Source of the DNA: Sistotremastrum niveocremeum HHB9708
Lineage: Eukaryota > Basidiomycota > Agaricomycetes > Sistotremastrales > Sistotremastraceae
Length of the DNA: 64,000 bases
Direction of reading: 5' to 3'
Assembly: GCA_001630475.1 (NCBI GenBank)
Contig: KV419398.1
Location: 967,825 to 1,031,824, forward strand
The notes below the pieces were generated by a model. That model made no database searches. It had not been told where the DNA came from and worked only from the letters and a program-made list of their open reading frames with translations. Both the position numbers and the translations under genes were made by a program. Numbering within the stretch: the stretch's first letter is position 1; each line of letters starts with the position of its first letter. Shown in pieces: positions 32,301 through 45,417 of the stretch.

Positions 32301-34927
32301 GTGAATGATTCGGTCCACGACTGAGTAGTAAACCCTGATATGTCGCTAGAGAAGCGAATAGATGCTCCCTCTGTATCTCTCGTCTGCGTGCGGGAAGTGC
32401 CAAGGGTACGACGAGTAGGAGTGGTCGTCACCGATTTCGTTCCTTCTGTGACGCTGTTTTCCTTCTCCGAGTCCTCGTCTTGGGAACCTGATACGGTACG
32501 CAGTGTCCTAGGAGAGTCCCCTCGAGACTGAGTCCGCGAGGCGGTTCGCGGCGTTCGGCGTCTAGGACTGGAAGCCGAGGACAGCTGCGAAGTGGGTCGC
32601 GTCGCGAATGACGATGTGGTGCTAGCCCCCGTCACTGAACGAGTTCCATCATGAGAATCGCCAAGGAGGGATTGATCAGTGGTATTTCTCAACGATAAAG
32701 TCGAGGGTACAATCCTCGTTTCAAAACTTGGAGACACAGCGTCAGAGCGAGAAGTCGGAGCGATATGCGACTCGGTAGTAGGGAATCTGGAAGACGCCGC
32801 TCGAGTGGAGACTGCGCCATATGAGGCTGTCGAATAATGCTCAGATCCTGACGAGCTGACTTGTGACAACGACTTTGGCGTTCGGCTAGTTGGCGTGTAA
32901 TAGATCGAATGAGCGTCTTTCGATCCATCACCGGAAGACGAAGGGTCGGACCTAGCGCTGAGAAAGTCCGCTTCCAAGTCAGCCAAGGAACTAGTTCGTC
33001 TCAAACTAGAGCTTCGACTTGGAGGAATGAGACGTCCTGTATTCTGCCCAGCCACGTAAAGGAGGCTGCCATTGGAGACTGCACTGTCGTCGGAGACGCT
33101 GTGTCGGGAGGAAACGGACGATCTGTGGGACAACGTCGTTGGCAAGTCTGGAATGGATTCCATTGGCGGCATGAAGATAGTGGATGTCGTCCCAGATCCC
33201 GCACTCTCTGGAAGGGAAGGCACGGAAGGGATAGATCTGATCGAAGGGACAGGAGAACGGGAACGTGAAGACTGATCTGAAGGGAAAGACGTTCCACGAG
33301 CCAATATGTCCCTATAGACTAGGTCAGCAATGGAATCGAAGAAGTTTTGAATTGACTGACCATACTGCTCCGACCCATCGCATTCGTTCTCTGCCACTTT
33401 CAGCCGCCAGACGCTCAACTCCGTCGGTATAGAGCAGCTGGATCGGACATAGCATTTCGACAAGATTGCTTCCTTCTGCACGACGGTCTTCTCCATCCAT
33501 CATCCGAGCCGCCAGAGTGCCGATATCATCAGAAGCCTCTGCTCTGTTAGGACTCGGAACGCTTCGCACTTCGGTGCAGTTGACAAGATCAAGGGTCACC
33601 ACTCCTCGACCTCCACCGGGTGCAATCCAAGAAAGCAGGAGCATAGTAGGATATAAAACAGCTTGGCACTTCTGCCAACGATAGGGAGGAGGTCCATGCA
33701 CGTTGAGGTACCAAAGATGCCCAACTCGCCTAGGCTGTATTTTGCATCAGTCAATGAATTCTTTGGGGTAGCATTGTCTAACGTACCTCTTGACTACCAC
33801 GAGCGTATGGACCAAGCTCAGAGAAGTCAAAAGGAGCAGCAATCGAGCTCGCCGCGCTGCGCTTGCTTGGCGAACTTCCGATAGTACTGCTATCTTTCTT
33901 TTCCGGGACAGGAGGAGCGCGTGCTCCCATTTCATCAACCGGTTGAGACGACTCTCCAGCTCTCGCGGCGCCTCGTTCCTGTGCACGGCGTCTGATGCTA
34001 AAGAAACCCTCGGTGGAAGCAGAGCTCCCTCGAGATGTCTTTCCGAGAGACGGAGTTCGCTCTTTCCAAGCAGCGACGATATTCCGTACAGAGCTCGCAA
34101 CCTTGCTCGAGCCCTGAGATCGAACGGAAGAAGCGAAGCCTGACGTCTGACTGGCTGGAGGTGAGAGAAATCCAGAGGTCGATGCCTTTGCTGGGGAGGT
34201 TGGGCGAGACCCCAAAGATTGCGACAGCGCATAGCTGGACTGATCGTGGCCATACGCTGATGTTCCGGTGGGTGGGGCGCGAGAAGAGCCTAAGAATGTA
34301 GACATAGTGGAGAGTTTGGTTGGGGATGACGCCCTGGTTGAAGGCGAGAAGGGGGTTTGGGTAGTGATCCTGGATGGAGTGCCGGACTCATGACCAGGTC
34401 GAGGTACATGTGAAAGAGATCTTGTTTGGCTATATGGACTAGAGCGTCCACTGGTCGCCTCACTTGCTCTTTCCTCATAAAAGGCAGCGAGATCGCCGAC
34501 GCGCCTCCCGGCAGGGCGAACGGGAGATGAGAGGCCAGGATCTGTATGAGAGCGAGTGTGGAGGGTGGAACTGAGACGACTAGAGCTTTCTTCGGTTTTT
34601 TCTGTTATTCTGCTGAGTCTTCGATTGGGTCCGGATGCCCATTGACCAAGAGTGTCGCTGATGTTATCGTCGGCGACCTGAAGCGCTGCCTCAACTTCGT
34701 CTATCGAGTTCTCTTCCGTATAAGTTTCATCAGAGTCAGTACTCATCTGACGAGAGTCAGTGTTGTAAGGTGAGGGGTAAGTAGTAGTTTCTGTAACCAG
34801 CACAGGTAAGCAATGAAATGCAGGACGAAATGCAAGACGCGCCTAGATTTGTGGTATCTGGATAATCTTCAGTTAGTGGGGAACGTGAGCGACGACCCGT
34901 GTACGAGGTCGAGTCACGACTGCTCAT
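23301..34927 (-). CDS. Giant PH-domain protein with long disordered and coiled-coil regions
   Basis: One gene of about 11.6 kb with many short introns, encoding roughly 3,500 aa. Order: a Ser/Thr-rich N-terminus; a PH domain (about 33.75-33.35 kb; GHLWYLNVHG, YRWQKCQAVLY, closing RMRWVGAVW); a very long Ser/Pro/Thr-rich region; short helical blocks (DIQNVLDMLRDIDGRR, EQQREMMRYMRSLNDWLARD); Pro/Gly-rich stretches; RS/SR-rich repeats (27.0-28.0 kb); an Arg/Ser/Pro region; a long charged coiled coil (25.1-24.2 kb); and a conserved tail ending FGPSTPPAPAGWAL (stop 23301-23303). Junctions at 30.8, 29.3 and 29.2 kb were read and stay in frame, so it is one gene rather than several. The start at 34927 needs a first intron with a GC donor (CTAG|GCGCGT) and acceptor TTACAG; otherwise the ATG at 34745 would serve. 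A membrane-tethered scaffold is inference. Confidence 0.8.
27130..28010 (-). repeat. SR/RS-rich degenerate repeats in the giant gene
   Basis: Runs such as RSRSRSRSRSP and DRSRSRSRS alternate with short hydrophobic motifs of the form VIVxR or VIIRG (APTVIIRG, ATVIVERDR, TQVIVQTDR). Several units end close to an intron. This looks like exon-scale repeat expansion in a disordered region. Confidence 0.6.
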
Positions 34928-35088
34928 TGCAGCGCGGGACCACGATGAGGTTGGCGAAAGGGCCGTAAACAAAGACGCGACCTTTTAGACGGGAACAAAT
35001 GAACCGTGACAACAATTTGTCACGTTGACAGCTGCACGTGATCGCGACGCGTTCCTGTCCCTTCCCGGTCCGGCGCATCCGGCCAGCT
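34928..35088. promoter_or_regulatory. Divergent promoter of giant PH gene and TBCC gene
   Basis: About 160 bp between two divergent start codons, so the two genes probably share promoter elements. A GCACGTGATC element (CACGTG core) lies near 35034 and the region is free of open frames. Confidence 0.45.
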
Positions 35089-36226
35089 ATGGCTTCAGCA
35101 GAGCGTCATTCCGTCTTTTATGCAGAATTCCAGGCACGAAAGAAAGGTGTGCAGTGCTATTCGCAAGTTTCATTCAGCTCAATTATCTTTCCTACTAGAT
35201 ATTCTCAAAGATCTTGAAGACCCGATCAACTTGACTCGTGCAAATGAAGGAACAGCATCACTGCAGAAGATTCTTGTCGATGCAGCTGGCGATTTGCCAG
35301 CCTATGATCAACGACAATATGAAACCGTTAAGTCGATAGTCTGACATATACTTCTAACTAACTTTCTTCGATCAGTAGCAGATCAAAGAGTTGCAACAGA
35401 AGATAGAATCAGAACGCAATCGATCAGTCCCGACCACAAGGTTTGCGTTTAGGAAGAAAGCTGCAGTCAAATCAGCCTCACAGGGCTCATCGACGTCTCC
35501 CACAAAACCTGCGACAGAAACTGCAACTCCCGAAATTGCATCACAATCCATGTCCATCGCTAGCCGTACATCCAGTTACATTGGGTGGTCCTCGGTTTCT
35601 CTAGACTCGTCGGCATTGATTGTCTCCGACCTGGATTCCTGCATCGTAAACCTCATCGAACATCGTGAAAACACCAGTCTTAGCAAGACGCCCGCCATTA
35701 ACTCTGTGCATGTCAAAAATCTGATGAAAACCATTGTTCTCTTGCCGCACATCGAGGGCTCTGCTATACTGGATCACCTTCAGGATTGTATCGTTGTAGT
35801 GGCATGTCAGCAGGCAAGCTTCATTGATCCCCCCCCCCCCTTTCGCCCGGTGCTTAATGTCGGTTCACTCAGTTTCGGATCCACAGCTCTCAAAATTCTA
35901 CCATTCTGCTGCTTACCCCTTCGCACCCTATCATCGAGTACTGTTCATCTTTATCTTTCGGCTCATATCCACGTTCATCATCTTCCTCGGCCGAGCTTGG
36001 TCCAGTACGTCTAGAAGAGAGTATCGATAATGGTTGAAATGCTCACTATTTGCAGAGCAAGCATGCCGAAGTGCAAGATTTCGGACACCTCCTCCAGACC
36101 CCGTCACCGAACTGGCATTTACTGTCATCCTCTGAAGAAGAAGTGTGCCATCAGCGCATCGAGAGACTGTTGGATACGCCTCCCGGTAATGCTCTACTGA
36201 GGATTGCCGACATACTCAACACGTAG
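35089..36226 (+). CDS. Tubulin-folding cofactor C
   Basis: Five exons (35089-35146, 35199-35326, 35379-35813, 35873-36004, 36056-36226) sum to 924 nt, giving 307 aa. The helical N-terminus (ILKDLEDPINLTRANEG) matches the spectrin-like part of cofactor C. The C-terminal half is the C-CAP/TBCC beta-helix: VHVKNLMKTIVLLPHIEGSA, LQDCIVVVACQQFRIH, then HPIIEYCSSLSFGSYP. Cofactor C acts in the tubulin heterodimer folding pathway and stimulates GTP hydrolysis by beta-tubulin. The Arg in QQFRIH is at the position of the family's arginine finger. The intron after QQ uses a GC donor (CAG|GCAAGC, 35814-35872) and holds a run of 12 C. The relative RP2 is the alternative, but fungi normally carry cofactor C. 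Confidence 0.9.
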
Positions 36227-36373
36227 CTCACTCCTTCGACGCTTTCCAGTCGATAGTATGAGTATCATAGCATTTTACTTCAGGCCATATGCTCAGGAGT
36301 CAGGACTATACAAGTTGTACTTCTTCGATTTCAGACTTCTACGGCGTACATGTAAGCGTATGTAATACACCAT

Positions 36374-38081
<1,708 letters not shown>

Positions 38082-38163
38082 CTTGAACGTTGGGTATAAG
38101 GAGCTGTATTAGGTAAATATCTATGCAGAAGCAATTACAAAGCATCTAGATCTACGTGTAGAT

Positions 38164-39966
38164 CTAATCAGCACGCCATACAGCATCAGCGATGGCAAGC
38201 ACATCCTTCATTTCTTTTATATCGTGCACTCGGACAATATCCGTTTTCTGTTGTACAGCAACGGTAACGGCGGCCGCTGTAGCCCATGCTCGCAACGAAG
38301 GATCGCGATCTGGGTCACCAATGACTCTGCCCAGAAAACTTTTGCGCGATGCACCAATCAAAGTTGGCATGCCCTCCATTGGTCGCTCAGTCTCCAATCT
38401 TTGCTGGTCTTCCCAAGCAGCACGAAGCGATTTCTGCGGGGTCGCAGTAACCGGGCCTGAGTCGGTCAACGTTGCATGATGTCGAAGGAGCGTGAGATTG
38501 TCTTCGACACTTTTATTGAATCCAATGCCTGGATCCACAACGACGCTCCATCTTCGGATACCTCCGGTACGACGAGCTTTGGAAACATTCTCTCCTAGCT
38601 CTTTCTTGACGCCTGCGATGACTCCACCAAGATCGGCGTAGCCCTTGTTTTTTCCCGCGTCTCCGGGACGAGAATGCATCAGGATGACTGGTACTCCTCT
38701 CTTCCCTGCAACAGCTCGCATAGCTGGGTCCTCATCTAAGGCTCGGACATCATTGATGATGTCGGCTCCTACAGCCAGAGCAGCATCTGCCACGGATGCT
38801 CGGAATGTATCCACGCTGATCGGTACCGTCAAGCCCTGTTCTCGGAGCCGCTGTATTACAGGCACAACACGGCGAAGTTCCTCTTCAGGAGAGACAAAAG
38901 CAGCACCAGGTCGCGTAGAATAGCCTCCAATATCAATGATATCGGCACCCTGAGCAACAGAGTTGTGAACATAAGTCACAGCGTCTTCAATCGAGGAATG
39001 TTGACCTCCGTCTGAGAAAGAATCTGGGGTGACGTTCAATGTAGCCATGATATATGTTTTCTTGGAGAGAATCCAGCATCGCTCTGTCCCTACGGAGAGT
39101 GGTGGCAGAGGTAAGATCTTTCTAATGGGGATTTGCGGATTTGCAACTTGGCCCAGCAGGTCTGCGATCGAATATCCTAGCAGCGGATGGATGTAGTGTG
39201 GGATTATGCTGCCATTCGCACTAAGAATTAGCGACGACATAGAACTGCAAGGAATGACCTACTCAGCACATGGTCGCAGAACAAACTCTCTTTCATGCAT
39301 TCTGACATGAGGTACAATCAAGTGACCTTCTTCCTCCATGACGCCTTGCGCTCGTGAGTCGAAGATTTCGTCGTTGTAGAAGATGATATCCAGGTCAACG
39401 ACTCTTGGTCCGTTCCTGAACGTTTTCACTCGTCCAACCGTCGACTCAATATTCTTCAGTTTCTGCAATAGCTTCAAAGGCGAGAGGGTTGTTGCGATCT
39501 AGCGAAAATAATAATCAGACCGAAGAATTATAAGATGGGCTTGGAGGCGTACAAGACATGCGCAATTTGCAAATCTGTCTTGTGCAGTGACATACATTGG
39601 ATCAGTCTCATACATGAAACTGGTTTCCAAAATCTGCGTCTCCTCTCTATTGTCTTCCAGCAATCGTAAACCAGCTTCGATATTGGCGAAACGGTCGGGG
39701 ATATTGGATCCAAGGGCTATGATAGCGAGGTTTCTCCCATCATGCGAAACCGATGCTGCTGGAGAGGAATCGGAAAGACTGCGAGACCCAATATGCTTCA
39801 AGATCGGAACTCGAGCCAATGCACTATGAAGGATAGACGACTCAGACATTCGGGGCGATCGAGAGAATGTGGAGGCAGTGAACAGTCTTTGAGAACGACG
39901 AGATATGGATTCAGGGATATAATGGTTGATTCCTTCCAAGGTCTTGTAGGACAGTGTTCGTGCACT
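38164..39966 (-). CDS. FOL1: Folate synthesis protein, HPPK-DHPS (FOL1 type), 5' end unresolved
   Basis: Fungal FOL1 fuses dihydroneopterin aldolase, HPPK and dihydropteroate synthase. The last two are clear. HPPK: IIALGSNIPDRFANIE, ETSFMYETDPMYV, and FRNGPRVVDLDIIFYND with the catalytic Asp pair. DHPS: MATLNVTPDSFSDGGQHS, GADIIDIGGYSTRPGA, PISVDTFRASVA, ADIINDVRA, VVVDPGIGFNKS, LIGASRKSFLG and the C-terminal VRVHDIKEM. An exon starting at 39966 with ARTLSYKTLEGINHY fits the end of a dihydroneopterin aldolase domain. GIHEWEKSKRQKVFLTI at about 40.08-40.14 kb fits the start of the same domain. I could not join these two pieces in frame, so the true start lies further right, probably within 39.97-40.85 kb. 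Confidence 0.88.
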
Positions 39967-40849
39967 CTAGATTTGTGGTTTGCGCACGAAACTATATCAT
40001 TCAGCAGCACATACGTACCTGGAATGCACGAATTACTAACATCGGCACAAGATTTGAGATCGGACTCGCGATTGCGTCCAGCCAATGGTTAGGAAAACTT
40101 TTTGACGTTTGCTCTTCTCCCATTCATGTATGCCAAAGATCTTGGACGCTTCAGAATTGTGGAATAGACATCGACTTCGATACATACAATGTGGTATCCG
40201 TCCGACTGGAGCCAGTCCTAGTCGATGTAGTTCCGTTATCCTTGTCGTTGAAATCGAACAAGGGTTCTCAGTCCAGTCTGTTGCGGAAGGCGGAAAATTC
40301 CTGTTTGATCTTCTGATGTGGCATTGGACACTTGCTTTTTAACAGCTCAAGGGTCTGAACAGATAGTCGAGTATAAGTCGAATCGTAGGCGGATGCTCAA
40401 AGTTCAACAGCCAGATGGCAGCTCGCAAGTCATCGGACGAGCGGTTCCCCGGCTATTTTGGCGCAATACCTTGATACTGATAGCGATTTCGAAAATGTAG
40501 ATTTCATTGTATCTGGATCTGAATGTTGACATTCGAGAAAGCGTACGTAGAATTAGTAGAGAGTGTCAAAATCAATGTCTAAGCAGGGCCTCTCGGGATG
40601 CGCAGTGCCAGTGAACCGTTTTTCTGACACGGTCGGAGACAAGCTGGTGTTGCGCATTCAAGCAAGGGAGGGAACAGAAGATGAAAGTAATTGTCTGCGT
40701 CAACTACAAGAGCTTGGTAAAGGATGTGACCACATGGGTATAAAGATGAGGGATATATATGCGCCGCTGATTATCTGTGCAAATAGGTCATGGTCAGCAT
40801 TGAGAAATAATAGATCAATGTAAGAAAGACGCACCGGAAGGGAATCTGT
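39967..40849. other. Upstream part of FOL1, exon structure unresolved
   Basis: Should hold the dihydroneopterin aldolase portion and promoter of FOL1. The only recognisable piece is GIHEWEKSKRQKVFLTI on the minus strand near 40.1 kb. Plus-strand frames here (39954-40316, 40109-40342, 40563-40823) look like shadows. Confidence 0.4.
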
Positions 40850-42260
40850 TTAAGCGTCTGTAGCAGAAGTTGAAGCGGGTACAGCAGTGACACTTTCGAA
40901 GATCGTCTTCAGAAGTGGGGCGGTCACTTTCCTACTCGCCTCAGTATTATGTTGCTTATACGCCCTAGCCCGCCTTGAAGTGCTTTTGTCTTTCTTCGTC
41001 ACATCACCAACTTTCATCCTCTCCAAATCCAGATCCTTGCTCTTCTCCAAACCAGCCCATAATGCCTGCTCCACGGCAGCACTAGTATCCTTGCTCAATA
41101 AATAGAGCTGTTGCCTCTTGTGTTTCCCTTTCTTTCCGTTCTTCGGGGCAGAATGAAAGCTGTTGAGAATTCCAAGGACTTGGAGACCGCGCTCTGACAT
41201 CCATTCTTCGACGCTCGGCCAAAAATCGGCATCAACAGGAAGCCAGAGTTTAAGATCTTTTGGCACGGTCGATAAGCCGACGACTGTTTCGCCGTATAGA
41301 TACTGTTTATAATCACGACGCAGCAGGTCTTTGGTGTTGAGATGTGAGATGTCATCCTTGCGTTCGCTCAGTGTCTCCGTGAGATCCTTGATCTGAGGTG
41401 TATCCTGAGTGACCGCCATACCAGGCGTGTCGGCTGCAGGATCCCACAGCGTCGAAACAGGGAAAAGGAAAGTAGCAGCATCGTAGTCTTGCACCATTGC
41501 TTTCCCTCCTTTCTTTAAGCCCTTGGTGTCGATGGATATTCCCGACAAAAGAAGAGTGGCAATCTCCTTCGGCGTGTCGTCATTCCATGAACTCGTGAAA
41601 TTTAGCGCAACCAAAGAGGTGCAGCTGCCAACTGGTGTGATGATAGTCCGAGGTTTCGCTGTCTTGTGAACATTCTCATCGTCGTGGTGATCGATGACAG
41701 CCACCACCAGAGGATCTGGATCCTCACCCGCATCGTAGAACTCGGCACCCAGTCGATTATGATCCACAAGAGCGAACCTGGAGGATGGGAAGGGAACACG
41801 ATTTGGGATGTCATCCACGCACAAGAGGTCTTCGCGTGAAGGGTCTAATGAAGCGATGGAGAAGGCATATAAGTTTTCTGCCCGTAGACGCAACTCTTCA
41901 CGAGGAGTGAGTATCAGAGGCACGATGCGCCCTTCGTACGCGTCCGAGGAGAAGTACGCAAATGCAATAGAGCTTGCAATAGAATCCAAATCTGATTATC
42001 GTCAATCACTCGGGCATTCCATGACGATGAACAAGAAATGTACCTCCAGCTTCATTGCCCATTGCTACAACCCAGCTGTTCCCATTACCGCTCGCAACAT
42101 CCTCCAAGTAACGCTTCTTGGCGTCAACCAGGAATGCGGAAAGCCTCCCAGGTGCCGTGTTGGCATCCGTCTTAGTTGTCGCCTCTGTTGTATTAGGTTT
42201 AGCAGGAACGACTTGCGAACTGAAGCGCTTCAAAAGTTTAGCAGAAGGCCATTGAGGCAT
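40850..42260 (-). CDS. PPX1: Exopolyphosphatase, DHH/DHHA2 family
   Basis: Manganese-dependent phosphoesterase that releases phosphate from polyphosphate chain ends. Two exons: the first encodes the N-terminus up to GNEAG. The intron opens with GTACAT and closes with AATCAG, splitting the Asp codon of GNEAGDLDSIASSIAFAY, the first metal-binding motif. FALVDHN and VIDHHDDENVH give the DHN and DHH motifs, GSCTSLVAL follows, and the DHHA2 domain holds the C-terminal half (LLSGISIDTKGL, LWLPVDADFW). A Lys/Arg-rich tail follows. The start MPQWPSAKLLKRFSSQV resembles a mitochondrial presequence. An upstream in-frame ATG at 42329 would add 23 residues. The length, about 450 aa, is near that of yeast PPX1. 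Confidence 0.92.
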
Positions 42261-42538
42261 CCTGGCTCCTGGCGGTCTGAGGAGAGGACAGAAACAAGAG
42301 AAATGAAACGCAAGCGAGAGCACTCGCATAAAACAGGGCCGTCACCCCGTCTTTAGTTCCTTGTTGAGGTAAGAGAGCGTAAGAGCTACAAAAGTACGTC
42401 ACAATTTCCGTGTTCGGCTAGCTAAGTCTAGATCAGGGTACCGACCGTTGCAAGAAAGCTACAAGATGAATCCAGCTACAATTATGATTATCAAAAAACG
42501 AAGGAGAAGAGAAAACAGGGTATCCAATAGTATAAAGT

Positions 42539-43902
42539 CTACTTCGAACGCTTGTAGATCTTGTCCAAGAACGCTTTGAACGCTGCTCGGCGAAGAGTGG
42601 GCTCCGCTGAATCCGCCGATTCCTGGATGCCGTCAATGAGGGTGCAAATCTTCTCATAAGCTTCGTCCTCGTATTCTTTATACAGGCGAGGGATGTCGAT
42701 CTGGTTGAAGACATCCTTGACTCGTCGCTCACATTCTGAATCTTTGCGGCCATAGTTATCATTCAAGATCTGGCGCTGTTCCGGGGTGGCTTTCTTGAGA
42801 GCAATGTTAATGTTCCAAGAACATTTGTTGTCCAGAATATCGGTTCCGATCTTGCCAATCTGAGCAGCTGAACCGAAGCAGTCCAAGTAGTCATCTTGGA
42901 TCTGGAAGTATTCGCCGAGAGGGAGGAGAATGGAGAGCGCGTGGTCGTAAGCGGATTGTGACTTAATCCCGACCATGTGCATCGCAAGTGCCACAGGAAG
43001 ATAGAAGGAGTAGAAAGCGGTCTTGTAGAGAACGATGAAGCGATGTCTAGAGGGAATCAGACGCTGCTTGAAGAACAGAGGAAATGAATTACTTCTCTAA
43101 TGAGAACTTGTCGAGATCGACATGGTCTTCGGGGGCTGTGATGAGATCTACGAGCTGCCCCATTTCCGTTTGGTAAGTCGTCTGGAACAACGATTAGATT
43201 TGAGAAGAGACTGGATAACAGTGGAGTTGACTCACATCGTGGAATAGCTCGAGCAAATCAACATAATAAGGCTCGGAACGGAAATGCTTTTTGAGCAGGT
43301 AATAGATGCAGGCTTCCAGCATGAAGGCATCATTGATAGCGATGTTGCCGACACCGGGATTGCGATACCAACAAGGCTGGCCACGACGAGTAATGGAGGC
43401 ATCCATCATGTCGTCGGCAACGAGGAAGTAGGCTTGGAGCTACCGCGTGCCAGGACAGGTTAGACTCGATCTCTAAGACTAGTTGTGAAGCTACGCACAA
43501 ACTCGACACACCAGCCTAGCAATGCCGCTCGGAAGTATTCCTGGTCGTCCAGAGATGAACCTTTCAGGATCTCAACAGTGTCTACGACGGATATGCCTCG
43601 GTTGAGCTTTCCATGAGGCGTGTTATAGTCGATGTTCTGCGGAGATGATCAGTTGCTATTCAAAGATCCGAGTACGGTCGATCGTGGCCACATACCCTCT
43701 TGAACCACGCCTTTGCGTCCTCAGGCATCTTGCATTCATCGAAGTACGCAACAAGCTCGTCCCTAATGACGGGGAAGACATCTTGAAAACGTTTCTTCCT
43801 TGAGGCGGCTTTCAGGTCGCTAGCCTTGACGGAGGGTGTATTTGCATAGTTGAAGGTATCAGTGCCATTTTGAGAGGCGTTGGCGGCGAGGGTAGGAGCC
43901 AT
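42539..43902 (-). CDS. ERG20: Farnesyl diphosphate synthase
   Basis: Makes FPP from IPP and DMAPP/GPP in the mevalonate pathway, feeding sterols, prenylation and sesquiterpenes. Five or six exons. [16 protein letters not shown] and [12 protein letters not shown]-like segments lead to [13 protein letters not shown], the first Asp-rich motif with the aromatic residues upstream that set chain length. RRGQPCWYR follows, then [28 protein letters not shown] (second Asp-rich motif), [12 protein letters not shown] and the basic C-terminus KIYKRSK. The length, about 350 aa, is usual. Start [13 protein letters not shown] at 43902; an in-frame ATG ten codons upstream would add a hydrophobic stretch and is less likely. 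Confidence 0.95.
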
Positions 43903-45417
43903 AGTAAGTAAGACAATGAGTAAGTAGGACAATGGTGAGAGGAGGGTAGATATCGACCCATTATTCTTTTTCTACTTCGCACGACGGCAACTGCCGAACG
44001 CTCATTTTGTAAAGCAAGCTTCGGCAACGATCAATGCCACGGCGAACGATTGGTCGAACTCGCAGGCATCCATTGAAAATACAACAGCGTTATGCTACAT
44101 CACTGTGGAACTCGTACTAAAGTGCATCGCGCCCAGTCCTCAGGTCCTCTCACACTTTATCGGGCCCGAATTCACAGCCATTTTGCTGTGATGTCCGTTT
44201 GATCACTTGATGGATGGCGTTTAGCCATCGTCAAACGATTAGATCACGGTCTGTGGGTGATTCTGCGCCCAAAGAAGCTCGGGAGCGCTTCGATGTTCGC
44301 CGATAGTCGCAATGCTGGAACATAACTTCGAGAACAGTATAGCAGCGCAAGCCACGAAAGGCGAATCAGAGTAAGAGAACCGTGGCAGGCAAACAAGGAG
44401 ACGCATCACAAGAGTCCAAAGCCATAATGGAGCCCCTGGGTGTCAGATGGTTCCCGAATGGCTCAAAGCGTCTCCGAGAAGATCGAAATTTTGGTTGGGA
44501 TGCGAAACGACAGTACTGGAGTGCACCATTGGCTGAGTTTCCGAAGCAAACGGTACCCGGGTGAAGGTCTATGACGTTGGTGCGACCCTTGCAGCGCGTC
44601 CGACGGGGGTGGAAAGTCAAAAGAAGGCGTAAGGCGCCCAACTTGAACGGTGCCGATGGATCGAGTACTCCGTTCAGAATGGAGATAGTCGTCAGGAAAG
44701 GAGTCAATAGAGTATGAATCGACGAGTCTATGACAAGGGAGATCGCATTGAACTTGAATAGCATGAAACGCCATCCACCACATTGCTAGGGAAGCCCAAG
44801 CGATCCCAAGAGACAGGGCAGAACATTCTAAATTGGCCTAGCATTCACACCAAGTGCCTAAATTGAGATCATATTGAGCATTCAGTTCGAAAAGGAGTCG
44901 CGAAAAAACAGATGGTCACCACATTTGAACTATTGAAAAAAAAGTGTACCGGCTATTCACATGTCTTACTGCCGGTCACGGTTAGAGAGCAACCGAGAAT
45001 TTCATCCAGTTCGGATACCTATTATCTAGGTTTAATTTGCTAGTACCAGGATTTATGATGATTTTGCTCGTCCTTTCGATGTCGACAACCAGCGGTGAGC
45101 GAAGCGGTTCAAGGAAGACGAGATGAGATCCCTACGCCGATGCAACCGAAACATTGCGGAAACGGAAATAGCGGCCGAATCCACGTGAGCGCGGGATGAC
45201 CGAAAGGATTTTTTGTCATCCAGTGTTTCGTCACGGTCACCCTCATCGACAACACCAACGACGTTCAATTCGACATGCCTCACTATTCACTCTCGTTGTG
45301 ATGACATCTACAGGTCGGAATGTATCATCATATCTAGTATTTATGAAACTTCCTCCATCCACTTAAGACAGCTGCTTGTTCGCTCCTTCTCGCCATTGGC
45401 CTCCCTTACAACCAAGC
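43903..45417. other. Intergenic, holds left direct repeat
   Basis: Promoter of ERG20 on the left, then about 1 kb without a supported gene (44366-44764 minus and 44382-44564 plus are overlapping shadows). A repeat shared with the far side of the helical-protein cluster lies at 45127-45208. Confidence 0.5.
45127..45208 (+). repeat. Direct repeat, left of helical-protein cluster
   Basis: About 82 bp matching 51169-51248 at roughly three in four positions by eye, in the same orientation. Shared words include CCGATGCA, TGCGGAA and the palindrome CACGTG. It lies about 210 bp beyond the stop of the leftmost cluster gene. Confidence 0.6.

Noticed and set aside
23301-34927. Reading this stretch as five or six separate genes
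   Set aside because: Splice junctions near 30.8, 29.3, 29.2 and 29.0 kb join in frame, and no internal start or stop pattern supports separate genes.
40109-40342. Plus-strand frame in the FOL1 upstream region
   Set aside because: The folate signal (GIHEWEKSKRQKVFLTI) is on the minus strand. The plus frame has no family match.
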